From Hathewaya massiliensis (lineage in GTDB: Bacteria; Bacillota; Clostridia; Clostridiales; Clostridiaceae): a stretch of DNA of 64,000 nucleotides. Shown here in pieces: positions 22,290 to 32,578 of the stretch. The notes under the pieces were generated by a model. The model was not told where the DNA came from, ran no database searches, and was given only the letters and a program-made list of their open reading frames with translations. Position numbers and translations under genes: made by a program. Position 1 is the first letter of the stretch; every line of letters starts with the position of its first letter. Where the stretch lies: the NCBI RefSeq assembly GCF_902143515.1, contig NZ_CABFVD010000001.1:372001-436000 (forward strand), written 5' to 3'.

Positions 22290-22409
22290 AAATTAGGTTT
22301 TGCTTAGCAAAACTTTTTTATTAAAGGTTCTTCTTAGGTATTCGCTCTAAATGAGCCTTATTTTTCATTAAAACTTTTTCTTAGGTATTTGCTTCTAACT
22401 AAGCCTAAT
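22290..22409. repeat. Imperfect duplicated block between groEL and the guaB promoter
   Basis: Two related segments of about 40 bp (22321-22360 and 22368-22408), both containing TTCTTAGGTATT and GAGCCTTA/AAGCCTAA, lie next to two hairpins containing TTTGCTTAGCAAA (22295-22315 and 22410-22446). The arrangement looks like a duplicated terminator region. Confidence 0.6.
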
Positions 22410-22446
22410 AAAAAAGGGGCTTTGCTTAGCAAAGTCCCTTTTTTTA
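22410..22446 (-). terminator. Terminator of groESL
   Basis: AAGGGACTTTGCTAAGCAAAGCCCCTT forms a strong hairpin followed by TTTTTATT on the minus strand, 33 bp past the groEL stop. Confidence 0.85.
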
Positions 22447-22478
22447 TATTTCATTATATTACATACAATGTTTTATTT

Positions 22479-24420
<1,942 letters not shown>

Positions 24421-24505
24421 TTAAAACCCTCCTTAATTGTTTTGTTTATTTAATTAATAAATAAATTATTATTTAGTATTTTAAAATTTAATCAGTTTAT
24501 ATTTA

Positions 24506-24532
24506 TTAGCACTCTTTAATGTCGAGTGCTAA
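24506..24532 (-). promoter_or_regulatory. CIRCE operator (HrcA binding site)
   Basis: Perfect match to TTAGCACTC-N9-GAGTGCTAA (24506-24514 and 24524-24532), directly downstream of the predicted groES promoter. Known to bind the heat-shock repressor HrcA. Confidence 0.97.
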
Positions 24533-24542
24533 TACAATTATT

Positions 24543-24571
24543 ATACTAATTAATACTATACTTAATATCAA
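24543..24571 (-). promoter_or_regulatory. Predicted sigma-A promoter of groESL
   Basis: Minus-strand -35 TTGATA (24566-24571) and -10 TAGTAT (24543-24548) with a 17-bp spacer. A TATAAT overlaps the -10 three bases further on. CIRCE starts just downstream. Confidence 0.65.
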
Positions 24572-24742
24572 ATCCTATTTTAGCCTAAATTAATGATTTT
24601 ACTAATGAATGGTTAATTTAAATGCCTATAACTTAACTTTTCTTATTTTTTCATATGAAATCAATTGTTTCCTTTTTAATATTAAATTTAAATGATATAA
24701 TATTAAATAGATGTAAAAAATTATAAAGTTTAGGTGATTTAT

Positions 24743-25402
24743 ATGATTTTAAAGAGGTTTAAAAGTGCAAGATTACTTTCAATATTAAAGAACTTAATAA
24801 TTTATCTCTTATTAGCATTTACTATAATAGGCATTTGTATAAACTTTATATTGCTTTTTAAGTATATTTATTATTTAGATATTAAATTACTAGATTTAGA
24901 AAATATATCAGGATTAAGTTTTAACAAATTAAAAACTAATTATGACTACTTAGTGAAATTCTTATATTCTAATAGTAATAATTTTTCTATGCCATATTTT
25001 CCTGCTTCGCCTGAAGGTAAGATTCATTTTTTTGAAGTTAGAAATATTATAAGAACATTAAACTATTGTCTATGTGTAACTTTGCCTATTAGTATTTTTT
25101 ATATTTTTAAACAATTACATAGTAAAACTCTAAAGTTCTTAAAATGGACATCTATACTTTTATGTGCTATACCTGTAATTTTACTATTTCCACTAGCGAT
25201 AAACTTTTCTAAATCCTTTGATGTATTTCACTATATACTATTTAATAATGATTATTGGATTTTTGATGAAACTCTAGATCCTGTAATAACTGTTTTACCA
25301 GAAAAGTTTTTCTTGCATGAAGGTATTTTTTTACTTTTTATAATCTTTATTATATCCATAATTTTATATTTTATATACCATAAAAAGAAAAGAAGCTCCT
25401 AG
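24743..25402 (+). CDS. Polytopic membrane protein of unknown function
   Basis: A 219-residue protein with about four predicted membrane helices (near residues 18-42, 97-122, 132-152 and 190-213) and a Lys/Arg-rich C-terminus KKKRSS. No family recognised. A GTG at 24734 is part of the TAGGTG ribosome binding site; the ATG at 24743 is the likely start. It lies divergent from groES and has its own terminator overlapping the stop, so it is probably monocistronic. Confidence 0.7.
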   Translation: MILKRFKSARLLSILKNLIIYLLLAFTIIGICINFILLFKYIYYLDIKLLDLENISGLSFNKLKTNYDYLVKFLYSNSNNFSMPYFPASPEGKIHFFEVRNIIRTLNYCLCVTLPISIFYIFKQLHSKTLKFLKWTSILLCAIPVILLFPLAINFSKSFDVFHYILFNNDYWIFDETLDPVITVLPEKFFLHEGIFLLFIIFIISIILYFIYHKKKRSS

Positions 25403-25412
25403 GGCTTCTTTA
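25389..25412 (+). terminator. Terminator overlapping the stop of the 24743 gene
   Basis: AGAAGC-TCCTAGG-GCTTCTT hairpin followed by TATATTG; the 5' arm lies in the last codons. Confidence 0.6.
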
Positions 25413-25486
25413 TATTGTTATAATTGATATTAATTATTGTATAGTTCATACTTACGTTCTACATTTTATTGAAAAGGGTGATTTTC

Positions 25487-25744
25487 ATGGATTATTTTTT
25501 TATAGTTTTTGGTCTCCTCATTCCATCTATGTTGTTCATCATTATAAATAGAGTATTTCTTAACAACATGCCTACTATTAAATTAATGTTTCTATCTTTA
25601 TTTACAATGATAATTGGTATAGCATGTTTGGTAATTATAAATGATGAATTTAAAACTTCCTGGGTTTTTTTATTAATTGGTTTTTTTATGTTCTTATTTG
25701 GGGTTATTACTGGAATAAGCGTACTAAAAAAAGATTTAAAGTAA
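25487..25744 (+). CDS. Small membrane protein, 85 residues
   Basis: Three hydrophobic segments (about residues 2-22, 30-50 and 60-79) separated by short polar turns make almost the whole protein. No family recognised. A TTG at 25469 starts the open frame, but AAAGGGTG lies after it and 7 bp before the ATG at 25487, which is therefore the start. It follows the 24743 gene in the same direction with a terminator between. Confidence 0.65.
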   Translation: MDYFFIVFGLLIPSMLFIIINRVFLNNMPTIKLMFLSLFTMIIGIACLVIINDEFKTSWVFLLIGFFMFLFGVITGISVLKKDLK

Positions 25745-25792
25745 GTTTTTGGTTACATATAATATAAGTTCAAAATAAGTTATAACAAAATT

Positions 25793-25830
25793 TTAGACTA
25801 GGACTATATTTTTAATTCCTAGTCTAATAA
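25793..25830. terminator. Bidirectional terminator between convergent genes
   Basis: TTAGACTAGGA and TCCTAGTCTAA form an 11-bp stem; T-rich or A-rich flanks occur on both sides. It lies between the small membrane gene (plus) and the glycosylase gene (minus), 36 bp past the latter's stop. Confidence 0.75.
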
Positions 25831-25865
25831 ATTATCTACAGTTTTTTAACTAAACCCTTGCTTCT

Positions 25866-26762
25866 TTATATTTTTATATTATTCTCTCTAGCATAGAAAA
25901 ATAAATATTGCTGTGCAAATCCTGATAGTTCTCCGAACTTCTCTCTTGCAAATATTCTTATTTTAGGAAGAGAAACATCTGGTGCTACATAAAAGTGTTG
26001 CATTGCCCTTTTAACCCATACATCCACAGGAAAAGCTGAGTACTTTTGCATGGAAAATAAAATTATACAATCTGACACCTTAGGTCCTATTCCATTAAAC
26101 TCCTTCATTGCATCGTGACACTGATCATCATCTAAGGTCTTTATGTATTCTAAATCTTGTTCTTTATTATATATTTTACTCACCGTATCTTTTATATATT
26201 TAGCCCTAAAACCTGCACTACAGCCTTCTAATTCTTCTATAGTTGCCTCTTTTAGCTGCTCCATAGTTGGAAATGAGAAATAAGATTTTCCTTTGTAAAT
26301 TATCTCTTCTCCCCATTTTTCACTTATATTATTTATAACTTTTTTTATCATAGGTATCCTATTATTTGCAGAAATTATAAAAGATAAAGTTATCTCAAAA
26401 GGTTCTTGCCTTAATATCCTTATACCTTCCCCAAACCTAACAGCTTCCTTTAGTATAGGATCTTCACTTAATTTATCTTTAATTTTTTTATAATCCCTTT
26501 TTAAATCAAAATACTCTTCCCATATTTTATAAAATTCATCCATATTGGTGTTATAAATCATAACATCCTCTTTTATTTTCTCAACTTCTATTACCTTTCC
26601 ATAGGCAACCCCTATATAACTGCCATTCTCCGTCTTATTCCATCTAAAACATTGTCCACAATCAAATATATCTTTAAGTTCGAAATTACGTACCTTCTTA
26701 ATTAAAACCCCTTCTTTAACCTCTTCCACACTTTCATAATCTATATATGACATCTCATTCAC
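25866..26762 (-). CDS. 8-oxoguanine DNA glycosylase (HhH-GPD, OGG type)
   Basis: Base-excision repair enzyme that removes 8-oxoguanine from DNA and may cut the strand at the abasic site. The 298-residue protein has an OGG-type N-terminal domain (FDCGQCFRWNK), the catalytic lysine in SAGFRAKYI, the helix-hairpin-helix MKEFNGIGPKVSDCI and the catalytic aspartate in AFPVDVWVKRAM. No FeS cluster Cys set is present, as expected. Start is uncertain: GTG at 26762 has GGAAG only 2-3 bases away, and the ATG at 26753 is 11 bases from it. Monocistronic. Confidence 0.9.
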   Translation of the reverse strand: MNEMSYIDYESVEEVKEGVLIKKVRNFELKDIFDCGQCFRWNKTENGSYIGVAYGKVIEVEKIKEDVMIYNTNMDEFYKIWEEYFDLKRDYKKIKDKLSEDPILKEAVRFGEGIRILRQEPFEITLSFIISANNRIPMIKKVINNISEKWGEEIIYKGKSYFSFPTMEQLKEATIEELEGCSAGFRAKYIKDTVSKIYNKEQDLEYIKTLDDDQCHDAMKEFNGIGPKVSDCIILFSMQKYSAFPVDVWVKRAMQHFYVAPDVSLPKIRIFAREKFGELSGFAQQYLFFYARENNIKI

Positions 26763-26840
26763 TTCTTCCTTTTTTTAAATTTATTTTTACACTTCATATA
26801 ATAATATTATACCAAAAACATATATTTTAACTATATAAAA

Positions 26841-27142
26841 ATTCTTAAGGTAGTGAATCAGTGATGAAGTGACTGTCATATGAACATTTTATTCCAACAA
26901 AGCATATATTAATACTTTACCTCTGTTAGATAATTCTGTTCATATGATGGTTACGCAATTACCTATGAACAAGTTTAGAATTTCTTTACTTCTGTAGTAA
27001 ATATTACGTTAAAAAGTTTTAATGTTTGAGCAAAGCGAGTTTTAAAACTTTAGTAATATTTATGGAAGAAATATTAGAAATTCTTAAGGCAGTGAATCAG
27101 TAATGAAGTAACTCTCATATGAACATTTTATTCCAATAAAGC
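26841..27142 (+). repeat. Foldback (MITE-like) repeat: right-end fragment plus full copy C
   Basis: A 63-bp right-end fragment (26841-26903, ending CCAACAAAGC) is followed by a full copy (26922-27142) in the same orientation, starting TCTGTTAGATAATTCTG and ending CCAATAAAGC. The terminal repeats have diverged from copy A, but the core TTTGAGCAAAGCGAG is identical. The fragment suggests an earlier tandem arrangement. Confidence 0.82.
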
Positions 27143-27149
27143 ATAAAAT

Positions 27150-27182
27150 TAAAACAGCCCCTAATAATAGGAACTGTTTACT
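27150..27182 (-). terminator. Terminator of the Gate-domain membrane gene
   Basis: On the minus strand AACAGTTCCT pairs with AGGGGCTGTT (10 bp, two G-U) around ATTATT, followed by TTAATTTT. It lies about 84 bp past the stop. Confidence 0.65.
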
Positions 27183-27265
27183 ATTTAGTAATATCATTGT
27201 GAAAAAATTATTAACTTAAAATATAATTGCTAATTATTCATTGATAATTTGGTAATTGTTCATTG

Positions 27266-28471
27266 CTAGAATATCATATACAGTATATTAGCTAATATAC
27301 CAGCTACAAGGCCAGCAATTAATTGAGTTACAATTGCTTGATTTACTAGGTCTCTTTCACCTATAGCGTCCATCATTCCAACATGAACACTTAAGAAACC
27401 AGCATTTGCTATACCCATTGCTGTAAATACTGCAATATCTTTTGCATTTATTATACCATTTTTAAGGAACTCTGGTACAACTGCTAAGGAAGCCCCTACA
27501 GATGCTAAGGATGTTACTGGGAATGCCACTGCTTCTGGATTTGAGAATCCGAATAATGGTTTTATTATAAACTCAAGCTTTTTACCTGCCCATGGGAAGA
27601 AACCTATACCTTGATATGCTTCTCCTGTGTAAACACCATTAGGACCTGCACCCTTAGATAACATCATTATAAATGTGCACATGATTACAACACCTGGTAT
27701 AATTGTAAGTGCTGTATCAACACCAGTTTTACCACCATCTAATAGCGCTTGTAGTACTCTTTGAGCAACATTACCATCTCTAATTTCCCTATACTTTAAT
27801 ATATCATATCCTTCATATTCACCTTTAATAACGTCTTCATCTGGCCCATAAACTTTTTTACCAACCCTAAGCATTAATCTTACTCCTACAATACCACTAG
27901 CTAAAGCTGCAATATTTCCTATTAAAACTGCTTTTCCTAATGGTACCTCTGCTGTAGACTGAGCAAGCATAAATGTAGTTACTATAAGTCCCATACCAAA
28001 GGTTGTTCCAAAATTAACAAGAGAAGGTATTTGATATTTTTTAAAATATTTTAAAAATCCTTTATCTTGTACAATTGGAACTATAGATGGATTATCAGAT
28101 AAATAAGTTGTAACTGCCCCTACAGATGCAGCTCCTGGTAATCCGTAAAGCGGTTTCATAAGTGGATATAATAACTTATTAATTACAGAAACTATTCCAA
28201 ATTCAGATAATAGAGCTGTAAATGAACCTGCAATAACAATAACACCCATTAAAAACCATATGGTGTTTAAAATTATGTCATGTGCAGTTCCCATCATGGT
28301 TTTAAACATTTTATCCACACCCATTTTACTAGCAAATACTCCAAATAGGATTGCAATAACAACAAAAGCTATATAGGTTTCTGTTGTTACAACTTTAACT
28401 ATTCTTTTTTCTTTAGTTGTTTCTTTTGATGTCTCTTTTACTTCTTCATTTTTTGTTTTTTCCCCGATCAT
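27266..28471 (-). CDS. Membrane protein with nucleoside-recognition (Gate) domains, YjiH-like
   Basis: A 401-residue polytopic membrane protein. An acidic/basic cytosolic N-terminus (about 1-28) is followed by about ten hydrophobic segments. Two halves contain Gate-type segments (LNTIWFLMGVIVIAGSFTALL and ALTIIPGVVIMCTFIMMLS), as in the spore maturation SpmA/SpmB and YjiH families. The transport substrate, if any, is not known. GGAGGGG precedes the ATG. It is a single gene with a long upstream gap and its own terminator. Confidence 0.78.
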   Translation of the reverse strand: MIGEKTKNEEVKETSKETTKEKRIVKVVTTETYIAFVVIAILFGVFASKMGVDKMFKTMMGTAHDIILNTIWFLMGVIVIAGSFTALLSEFGIVSVINKLLYPLMKPLYGLPGAASVGAVTTYLSDNPSIVPIVQDKGFLKYFKKYQIPSLVNFGTTFGMGLIVTTFMLAQSTAEVPLGKAVLIGNIAALASGIVGVRLMLRVGKKVYGPDEDVIKGEYEGYDILKYREIRDGNVAQRVLQALLDGGKTGVDTALTIIPGVVIMCTFIMMLSKGAGPNGVYTGEAYQGIGFFPWAGKKLEFIIKPLFGFSNPEAVAFPVTSLASVGASLAVVPEFLKNGIINAKDIAVFTAMGIANAGFLSVHVGMMDAIGERDLVNQAIVTQLIAGLVAGILANILYMIF

Positions 28472-28705
28472 AAAGTAACCCCTCCTAAAATTTATAAAAG
28501 TAGTACGAGAAATGGCGAAATTAATTTAATATTCTAAAAATTAACAAAATAATTTTTCCCCTAATTCCTGTCCCTCATATACTTTAATTCTATTTTATAT
28601 AGATGAACAGCAAATGTCAAACTATTAATAATATTTTTTATAATTAAATTTTTTCTATATATATTCATATCTATAAAACTTTCAGCATATATATGAAATT
28701 CATTC

Positions 28706-28736
28706 TTTTAATGTTTGAGCATAGCGAGTTTTAAAA
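28706..28736 (+). repeat. Core remnant of the foldback repeat
   Basis: CTTTTAATGTTTGAGCATAG followed by CGAGTTTTAAAA is the central loop of the MITE-like repeat without its arms. It lies in the 359-bp gap between the Gate-domain gene and nfnB. Upstream of it (28472-28705) only AT-rich promoter-like sequence is seen. Confidence 0.65.
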
Positions 28737-28740
28737 ATAA

Positions 28741-28786
28741 AACCATGCATAAAATGGAGTTTTTATTCCCATTCATGCATGGTTCT
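28741..28786 (-). terminator. Terminator of nfnAB
   Basis: AACCATGCAT and ATGCATGGTT form a 10-bp stem with an inner AATGGGA...CTCCATT stem, followed on the minus strand by TTATTTTTAAAA, 45 bp past the nfnB stop. Confidence 0.8.
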
Positions 28787-28830
28787 ATATCATCTACGGA
28801 TACTGCTTATGCAATAAACCTTTTTATATT

Positions 28831-30222
28831 CTATTTGCTTAGCATGTCCTCTATAGCTTTAGCTGCTTTTTTACCAGCTTCCATAGCTAATATTACTGTA
28901 GCTGCTCCTGTTACAGCATCTCCACCTGCATAAACTTTTTCTCTTGATGTTAATCCTGTATCTTCTTCTGCTACAATACATCTTCTCTTATTAATTTCAA
29001 GACCCTTTGTTGTTGAAGGAATTAATGGGTTTGGTGATGTTCCAAGTGACATAATTACTGTATCAACATCTAAAACAAACTCTGAACCTGGAATTTCAAT
29101 TGGTCTTCTTCTTCCTGATTCGTCTGGTTCTCCTAATTCCATTCTTACACATTTCATACCTTTAACCCAGCCCTTTTCATCTCCTAAGATTTCTACTGGA
29201 TTAACTAAAAGATCTAGTATTACCCCTTCATCCTTTGCATGGTGAACTTCTTCAACCCTTGCTGGAAGTTCTGGTTCTGATCTTCTATATACGATATGTG
29301 CTTCCTTAGCTCCTAATCTTAAAGCAGTTCTAACAGCGTCCATAGCAACGTTTCCGCCACCAACAACTGCAACTTTTTCTCCTACTCTAATTGGAGTATC
29401 GTACTCTTCTTTAAATGCTTTCATAAGGTTAGTTCTTGTTAGGAATTCGTTAGCTGAGCAAACACCATTTAAATTTTCTCCTGGAATGCCCATAAACTTT
29501 GGAAGTCCAGCTCCTGAACCTATAAATACTGCATCAAATTTTTCTTTTTCAAATAAATCATCTATAGTAACTGTTCTACCAACTATTACGTTAGTCTCAA
29601 TTTTTACACCTAATTTTCTAACGTTGTCTATTTCATGTTTTACAACTGTATCTTTAGGTAATCTAAATTCTGGAATACCATATACTAAAACTCCACCTGG
29701 TTCATGTAAAGCTTCAAAAATAGTTACATCGTAACCATCTTTAGCAAGATCTCCAGCACATGTTAATCCTGCAGGGCCACTGCCTATAACAGCAACTTTT
29801 TTACCATTTCTAGGTTTAGTTTCTGTAATGTCTACATTGTTTTCTCTAGTCCAGTCAGCTACAAATCTTTCTAATTTTCCTATAGCTACTGCTTCTCCCT
29901 TTATGCCTAAAACACATGTGCTCTCACATTGTAATTCTTGTGGACAGACTCTTCCACATACTGCAGGTAGTGCACTATATTTAGCTATAGTTCTTGCTGC
30001 TTCTTCAAATTCTCTATTTTTAACATGTTGAATGAACTCTGGTATAGCTATGCTAACAGGGCACATAGTAACACATCTTGGATTTTTACAATTTAAACAT
30101 CTAGAAGCTTCTTGTACAGCTTCCTCCTCTGTATATCCTAAGCAAACTTCCTTAAAATTCTTTGCTCTTACCTTTGGATCTTGCTCAGAAATTGGAACTT
30201 TTTTCATTCTATCTATAGCCAT
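28831..30222 (-). CDS. nfnB: NfnB: large subunit of electron-bifurcating NADH-dependent ferredoxin:NADP oxidoreductase
   Basis: Holds FAD, two [4Fe-4S] clusters and the NADPH site. N-terminal Cys set CLNCKNPRCVTMCPVS and CGRVCPQELQCESTC bind the clusters. Two Rossmann motifs follow: VAVIGSGPAGLTCAGDLAKD (FAD) and VAVVGGGNVAMDAVRTALR (NADPH). The C-terminal half matches GltA-type glutamate synthase small subunits, of which NfnB is a member. Length 463. The ATG overlaps the nfnA stop (TAATG), so the two are translationally coupled. The adjoining small subunit is what separates NfnB from a plain glutamate synthase subunit. Confidence 0.9.
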   Translation of the reverse strand: MAIDRMKKVPISEQDPKVRAKNFKEVCLGYTEEEAVQEASRCLNCKNPRCVTMCPVSIAIPEFIQHVKNREFEEAARTIAKYSALPAVCGRVCPQELQCESTCVLGIKGEAVAIGKLERFVADWTRENNVDITETKPRNGKKVAVIGSGPAGLTCAGDLAKDGYDVTIFEALHEPGGVLVYGIPEFRLPKDTVVKHEIDNVRKLGVKIETNVIVGRTVTIDDLFEKEKFDAVFIGSGAGLPKFMGIPGENLNGVCSANEFLTRTNLMKAFKEEYDTPIRVGEKVAVVGGGNVAMDAVRTALRLGAKEAHIVYRRSEPELPARVEEVHHAKDEGVILDLLVNPVEILGDEKGWVKGMKCVRMELGEPDESGRRRPIEIPGSEFVLDVDTVIMSLGTSPNPLIPSTTKGLEINKRRCIVAEEDTGLTSREKVYAGGDAVTGAATVILAMEAGKKAAKAIEDMLSK

Positions 30223-31097
30223 TATTTAGCACCTCCTAAGCCACATCCTGTTTTCATACCTTCAGTTTGTTTTACTTCTTCTGACTTATACATTGCAGCT
30301 CTTCTCATAGCTTCATCAAAGTTTACTTTATGTCCATCAAACTCTGGTCCATCTACGCAAGCAAATTTAGTTTCTCCATCTACAGTTACTCTACAAGCAC
30401 CACACATGCCTGTACCATCAACCATAATTGGATTTAAACTAATTACAGTATTTATTCCTAATTTTTCAGTTGTTAAACATACGAATTTCATCATTATCAT
30501 AGGTCCAATTGCTACAACTTGGTCATATTTCTTTCCTTGGTTATTAACTAAATCTTCTATTAAGTTTGTAACAAGCCCCTTAAATCCATAAGAACCATCA
30601 TCAGTAGCTATGTATACATTATCTGCAACTGCTTTCATTTCTTCTTCTAAGATGACTAATTCTTTAGTTTTTGCACCAATTATAACATCTGCTTTTACGC
30701 CATGTTCACTTAACCATTTAGCTTGTGGATAAACAGGTGCTGTTCCTAATCCTCCAGCTACGAAAAGTATTTTCTTGTCTTTTAATTTTTCAAGATCTTC
30801 ATGTACAAATTCTGAAGCTTGTCCTAGTGGTCCTACGAAGTCATGTAGATAATCTCCTTCATTAAGCTCCATCATTCTTTGTGTTGAGCAACCAATAGCT
30901 TGTATAACTATAGTTACTGTTCCTTTTTCCTCATCAAAATCACAAATTGTAAGTGGAAGTCTTTCTCCCTTTTCATCCATTATAACTATAACAAATTGTC
31001 CAGGTAAAGCTGACTTAGCAACTCTTGGAGCCTCAATATTCATTAAAAATATTTGAGGAGATAATTGTCTTTTCTCAACAATCTTATACATAGTCAT
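30222..31097 (-). CDS. nfnA: NfnA: small subunit of electron-bifurcating NADH-dependent ferredoxin:NADP oxidoreductase
   Basis: Ferredoxin-NADP reductase fold with FAD, an NADH site and a [2Fe-2S] cluster. The flavin motif is RLPLTICDFD, the nucleotide-binding segment is FVAGGLGTAPVYPQ, and the C-terminal Cys set CGACRVTVDGETKFACVDGPEFDGH carries the cluster ligands. Length 291. Also called SudB or dihydroorotate dehydrogenase electron-transfer subunit-like; the nfnB partner decides the call. The complex couples NADH and reduced ferredoxin to make NADPH. A GGAGGAATGACT ribosome binding site precedes the ATG. Confidence 0.9.
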   Translation of the reverse strand: MTMYKIVEKRQLSPQIFLMNIEAPRVAKSALPGQFVIVIMDEKGERLPLTICDFDEEKGTVTIVIQAIGCSTQRMMELNEGDYLHDFVGPLGQASEFVHEDLEKLKDKKILFVAGGLGTAPVYPQAKWLSEHGVKADVIIGAKTKELVILEEEMKAVADNVYIATDDGSYGFKGLVTNLIEDLVNNQGKKYDQVVAIGPMIMMKFVCLTTEKLGINTVISLNPIMVDGTGMCGACRVTVDGETKFACVDGPEFDGHKVNFDEAMRRAAMYKSEEVKQTEGMKTGCGLGGAK

Positions 31098-31168
31098 TCC
31101 TCCATATTATTTTATATTAAAATTTTTAAAGCTATAGGTTTTAAAAATTTATAATTTTCACAATTATT

Positions 31169-31196
31169 ATTATAACACGTTTTATATCTTTGTGAA
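31169..31196 (-). promoter_or_regulatory. Predicted promoter of nfnAB
   Basis: Minus-strand -35 TTCACA (31191-31196) and -10 TATAAT (31169-31174), 16-bp spacer, about 70 bp before the nfnA ATG and downstream of the glycine riboswitch terminator. TTGTGAAAATTATAA just downstream resembles half of a Rex-type site. Confidence 0.55.
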
Positions 31197-31199
31197 GTG

Positions 31200-31220
31200 T
31201 TGTGTATTAATACTACACAA
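31200..31220. promoter_or_regulatory. Inverted repeat upstream of the nfnA promoter, possible operator
   Basis: TTGTGTA-TTAATAC-TACACAA is a 7-bp inverted repeat with a 7-bp spacer, starting 3 bp upstream of the -35. It resembles, but does not match, the 18-bp Rex box (TTGTGAA/TTGTTAA-N4-inverse). Further TATTAATACT repeats continue to 31260. Which protein binds is unknown. Confidence 0.4.
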
Positions 31221-31278
31221 TATTAGTATTAATACTATAGAATATTACTATTAATAGTATATTATTCCTTTCAGATAC

Positions 31279-31545
31279 AAAAAAATACAGAGATAGTAAT
31301 TCTATTCTCTGCTATTTATCCCTGTCCTTTTACCTGAAAGATTCCTTAATACTTTTAAAATGTAATATTAAATAATATAATACCTTTTTAAAATATTAAG
31401 TTTCTTCTTCGATGCCCTTGCGGATCTCTCCAGGGGTGTGTCCAGTTATTGTTCTTACACCTGAAAGTTTCATAATAAATCCATAGCGAAATTTACTCTT
31501 TTCTTCTTCGGTTACTCTTTAAGAGTATCTCCAATAACCTTCATT
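31279..31545 (-). ncRNA. Tandem glycine riboswitch with terminator
   Basis: Two glycine aptamers in series on the minus strand. Aptamer 1 (about 31542-31440) has GGAGATACTC, ACCGAAGAAG and AAACTTTCAGGTG. Aptamer 2 (about 31432-31320) has CCTGGAGAGATCCG, ATCGAAGAAG and ATCTTTCAGGTAAAAGGACAG. These are the hallmark blocks of the gcvT-type element. A hairpin, CAGAG-ATAG / CTAT-CTCTG followed by TATTTTTTTG (31279-31312), is a typical expression-platform terminator. The next minus-strand gene is nfnA, 180 bp on, which has its own promoter. No glycine cleavage gene is adjacent. Confidence 0.88.
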
Positions 31546-31597
31546 CACTTATTAAATTTTACAATACATAATGTCCAATCTATTTCTGTACATATTC

Positions 31598-31626
31598 ATT
31601 TTATAATTATATATATGTTTAGTCAA
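31598..31626 (-). promoter_or_regulatory. Predicted promoter of the glycine riboswitch transcript
   Basis: Minus-strand -35 TTGACT (31621-31626) and -10 TAAAAT (31598-31603) with a 17-bp spacer, about 55 bp upstream of the first aptamer and after the rex terminator. Confidence 0.65.
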
Positions 31627-31658
31627 CCTAAATCATTAAAAATACTTTAGAAAATTAA

Positions 31659-31693
31659 ACCTTTAGAAAAAATTTCAAAAACTTTCTAAAGGT
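31659..31693 (-). terminator. Terminator of rex
   Basis: ACCTTTAGAAA and TTTCTAAAGGT on the minus strand, followed by TTAATTTTC, 28 bp past the rex stop. Confidence 0.75.
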
Positions 31694-31720
31694 CTATGTA
31701 TATTAATTCCTTATTTTTTA

Positions 31721-32362
31721 TCAACAATTATCACAATCGTTTATAAGACAACTTAAAGTTAAAAGACTTTCACTTAAATGTACATTTTCCACAATAACAC
31801 CCTCTGGAACATTAAGGTCAACTGGTGCAAAATTCCATATACCTTTTATTCCACCTTGAACTAAACTATCGCACACTCCTTGTGCACTTTCACTAGTTAC
31901 ACATAGTATTCCTATATCTATCTCATTATCTGATAAAAATTGAGGTAATCTATCAATATCTTTTACTTCTATATCCCTTATTCTTAATCCTATTACCTTT
32001 GGATTTCTGTCAAAAATTCCTTCAATTACAAAACCCAGTTTTTCAAAATTCACATAGTTTGCAACAGCCTGACCTATGTTACCTGAGCCAATCAATACCA
32101 TCTTATATGCTTTTGCAAGTCCTAATATATTGCTTATTTGCATATACAGTTCATTTACATTGTAGCCATATCCTTGTTGTCCAAAATCACCAAAACAATT
32201 TAAATCTTGTCTAATCTGTGAAGCTGTAAAACCAATTTTTTCACTTAATTCCTTAGATGAAATTCTATCTACATCATTGCGCAATAATTCTCTTAAATAT
32301 CTATGATACTTAGGAAGCCTCTTGATTACAGCCATAGATATATTTTCTTTTTTCTTATCCAA
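31721..32362 (-). CDS. rex: Redox-sensing transcriptional repressor Rex
   Basis: Senses the NADH/NAD ratio and represses fermentation and redox genes when NAD is high. The N-terminal winged helix (ISSKELSEKIGFTASQIRQDL, then FGDFGQQGYGYNV) binds DNA. The Rossmann domain carries VLIGSGNIGQAVANY. 213 residues is the normal length. GAGGAGG lies 8 bp before the start. In this window it sits next to nfnAB, a plausible target, but no exact Rex box was found upstream of nfnA. Confidence 0.95.
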   Translation of the reverse strand: MDKKKENISMAVIKRLPKYHRYLRELLRNDVDRISSKELSEKIGFTASQIRQDLNCFGDFGQQGYGYNVNELYMQISNILGLAKAYKMVLIGSGNIGQAVANYVNFEKLGFVIEGIFDRNPKVIGLRIRDIEVKDIDRLPQFLSDNEIDIGILCVTSESAQGVCDSLVQGGIKGIWNFAPVDLNVPEGVIVENVHLSESLLTLSCLINDCDNC

Positions 32363-32422
32363 AGTTGCACCTCCTCTTAAAGTTATACTAAGATTACATT
32401 TTTTAGATTTTTAATATATATA

Positions 32423-32452
32423 ATAATATTCTTATGTGTTACCCATTGTCAA
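32423..32452 (-). promoter_or_regulatory. Predicted promoter of rex
   Basis: Minus-strand -35 TTGACA (32447-32452) and -10 TATTAT (32423-32428), 18-bp spacer. Confidence 0.6.
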
Positions 32453-32578
32453 GTATTATAATGTGTAAGAATTTTATTATTTATTCTATTTTATCATATA
32501 ATCTAAATCTATAAGTGACTATTGCCCAATTATTTTGTATAATAACTTTATATGTATAAAAAAGTGAAGGTGATTTAA

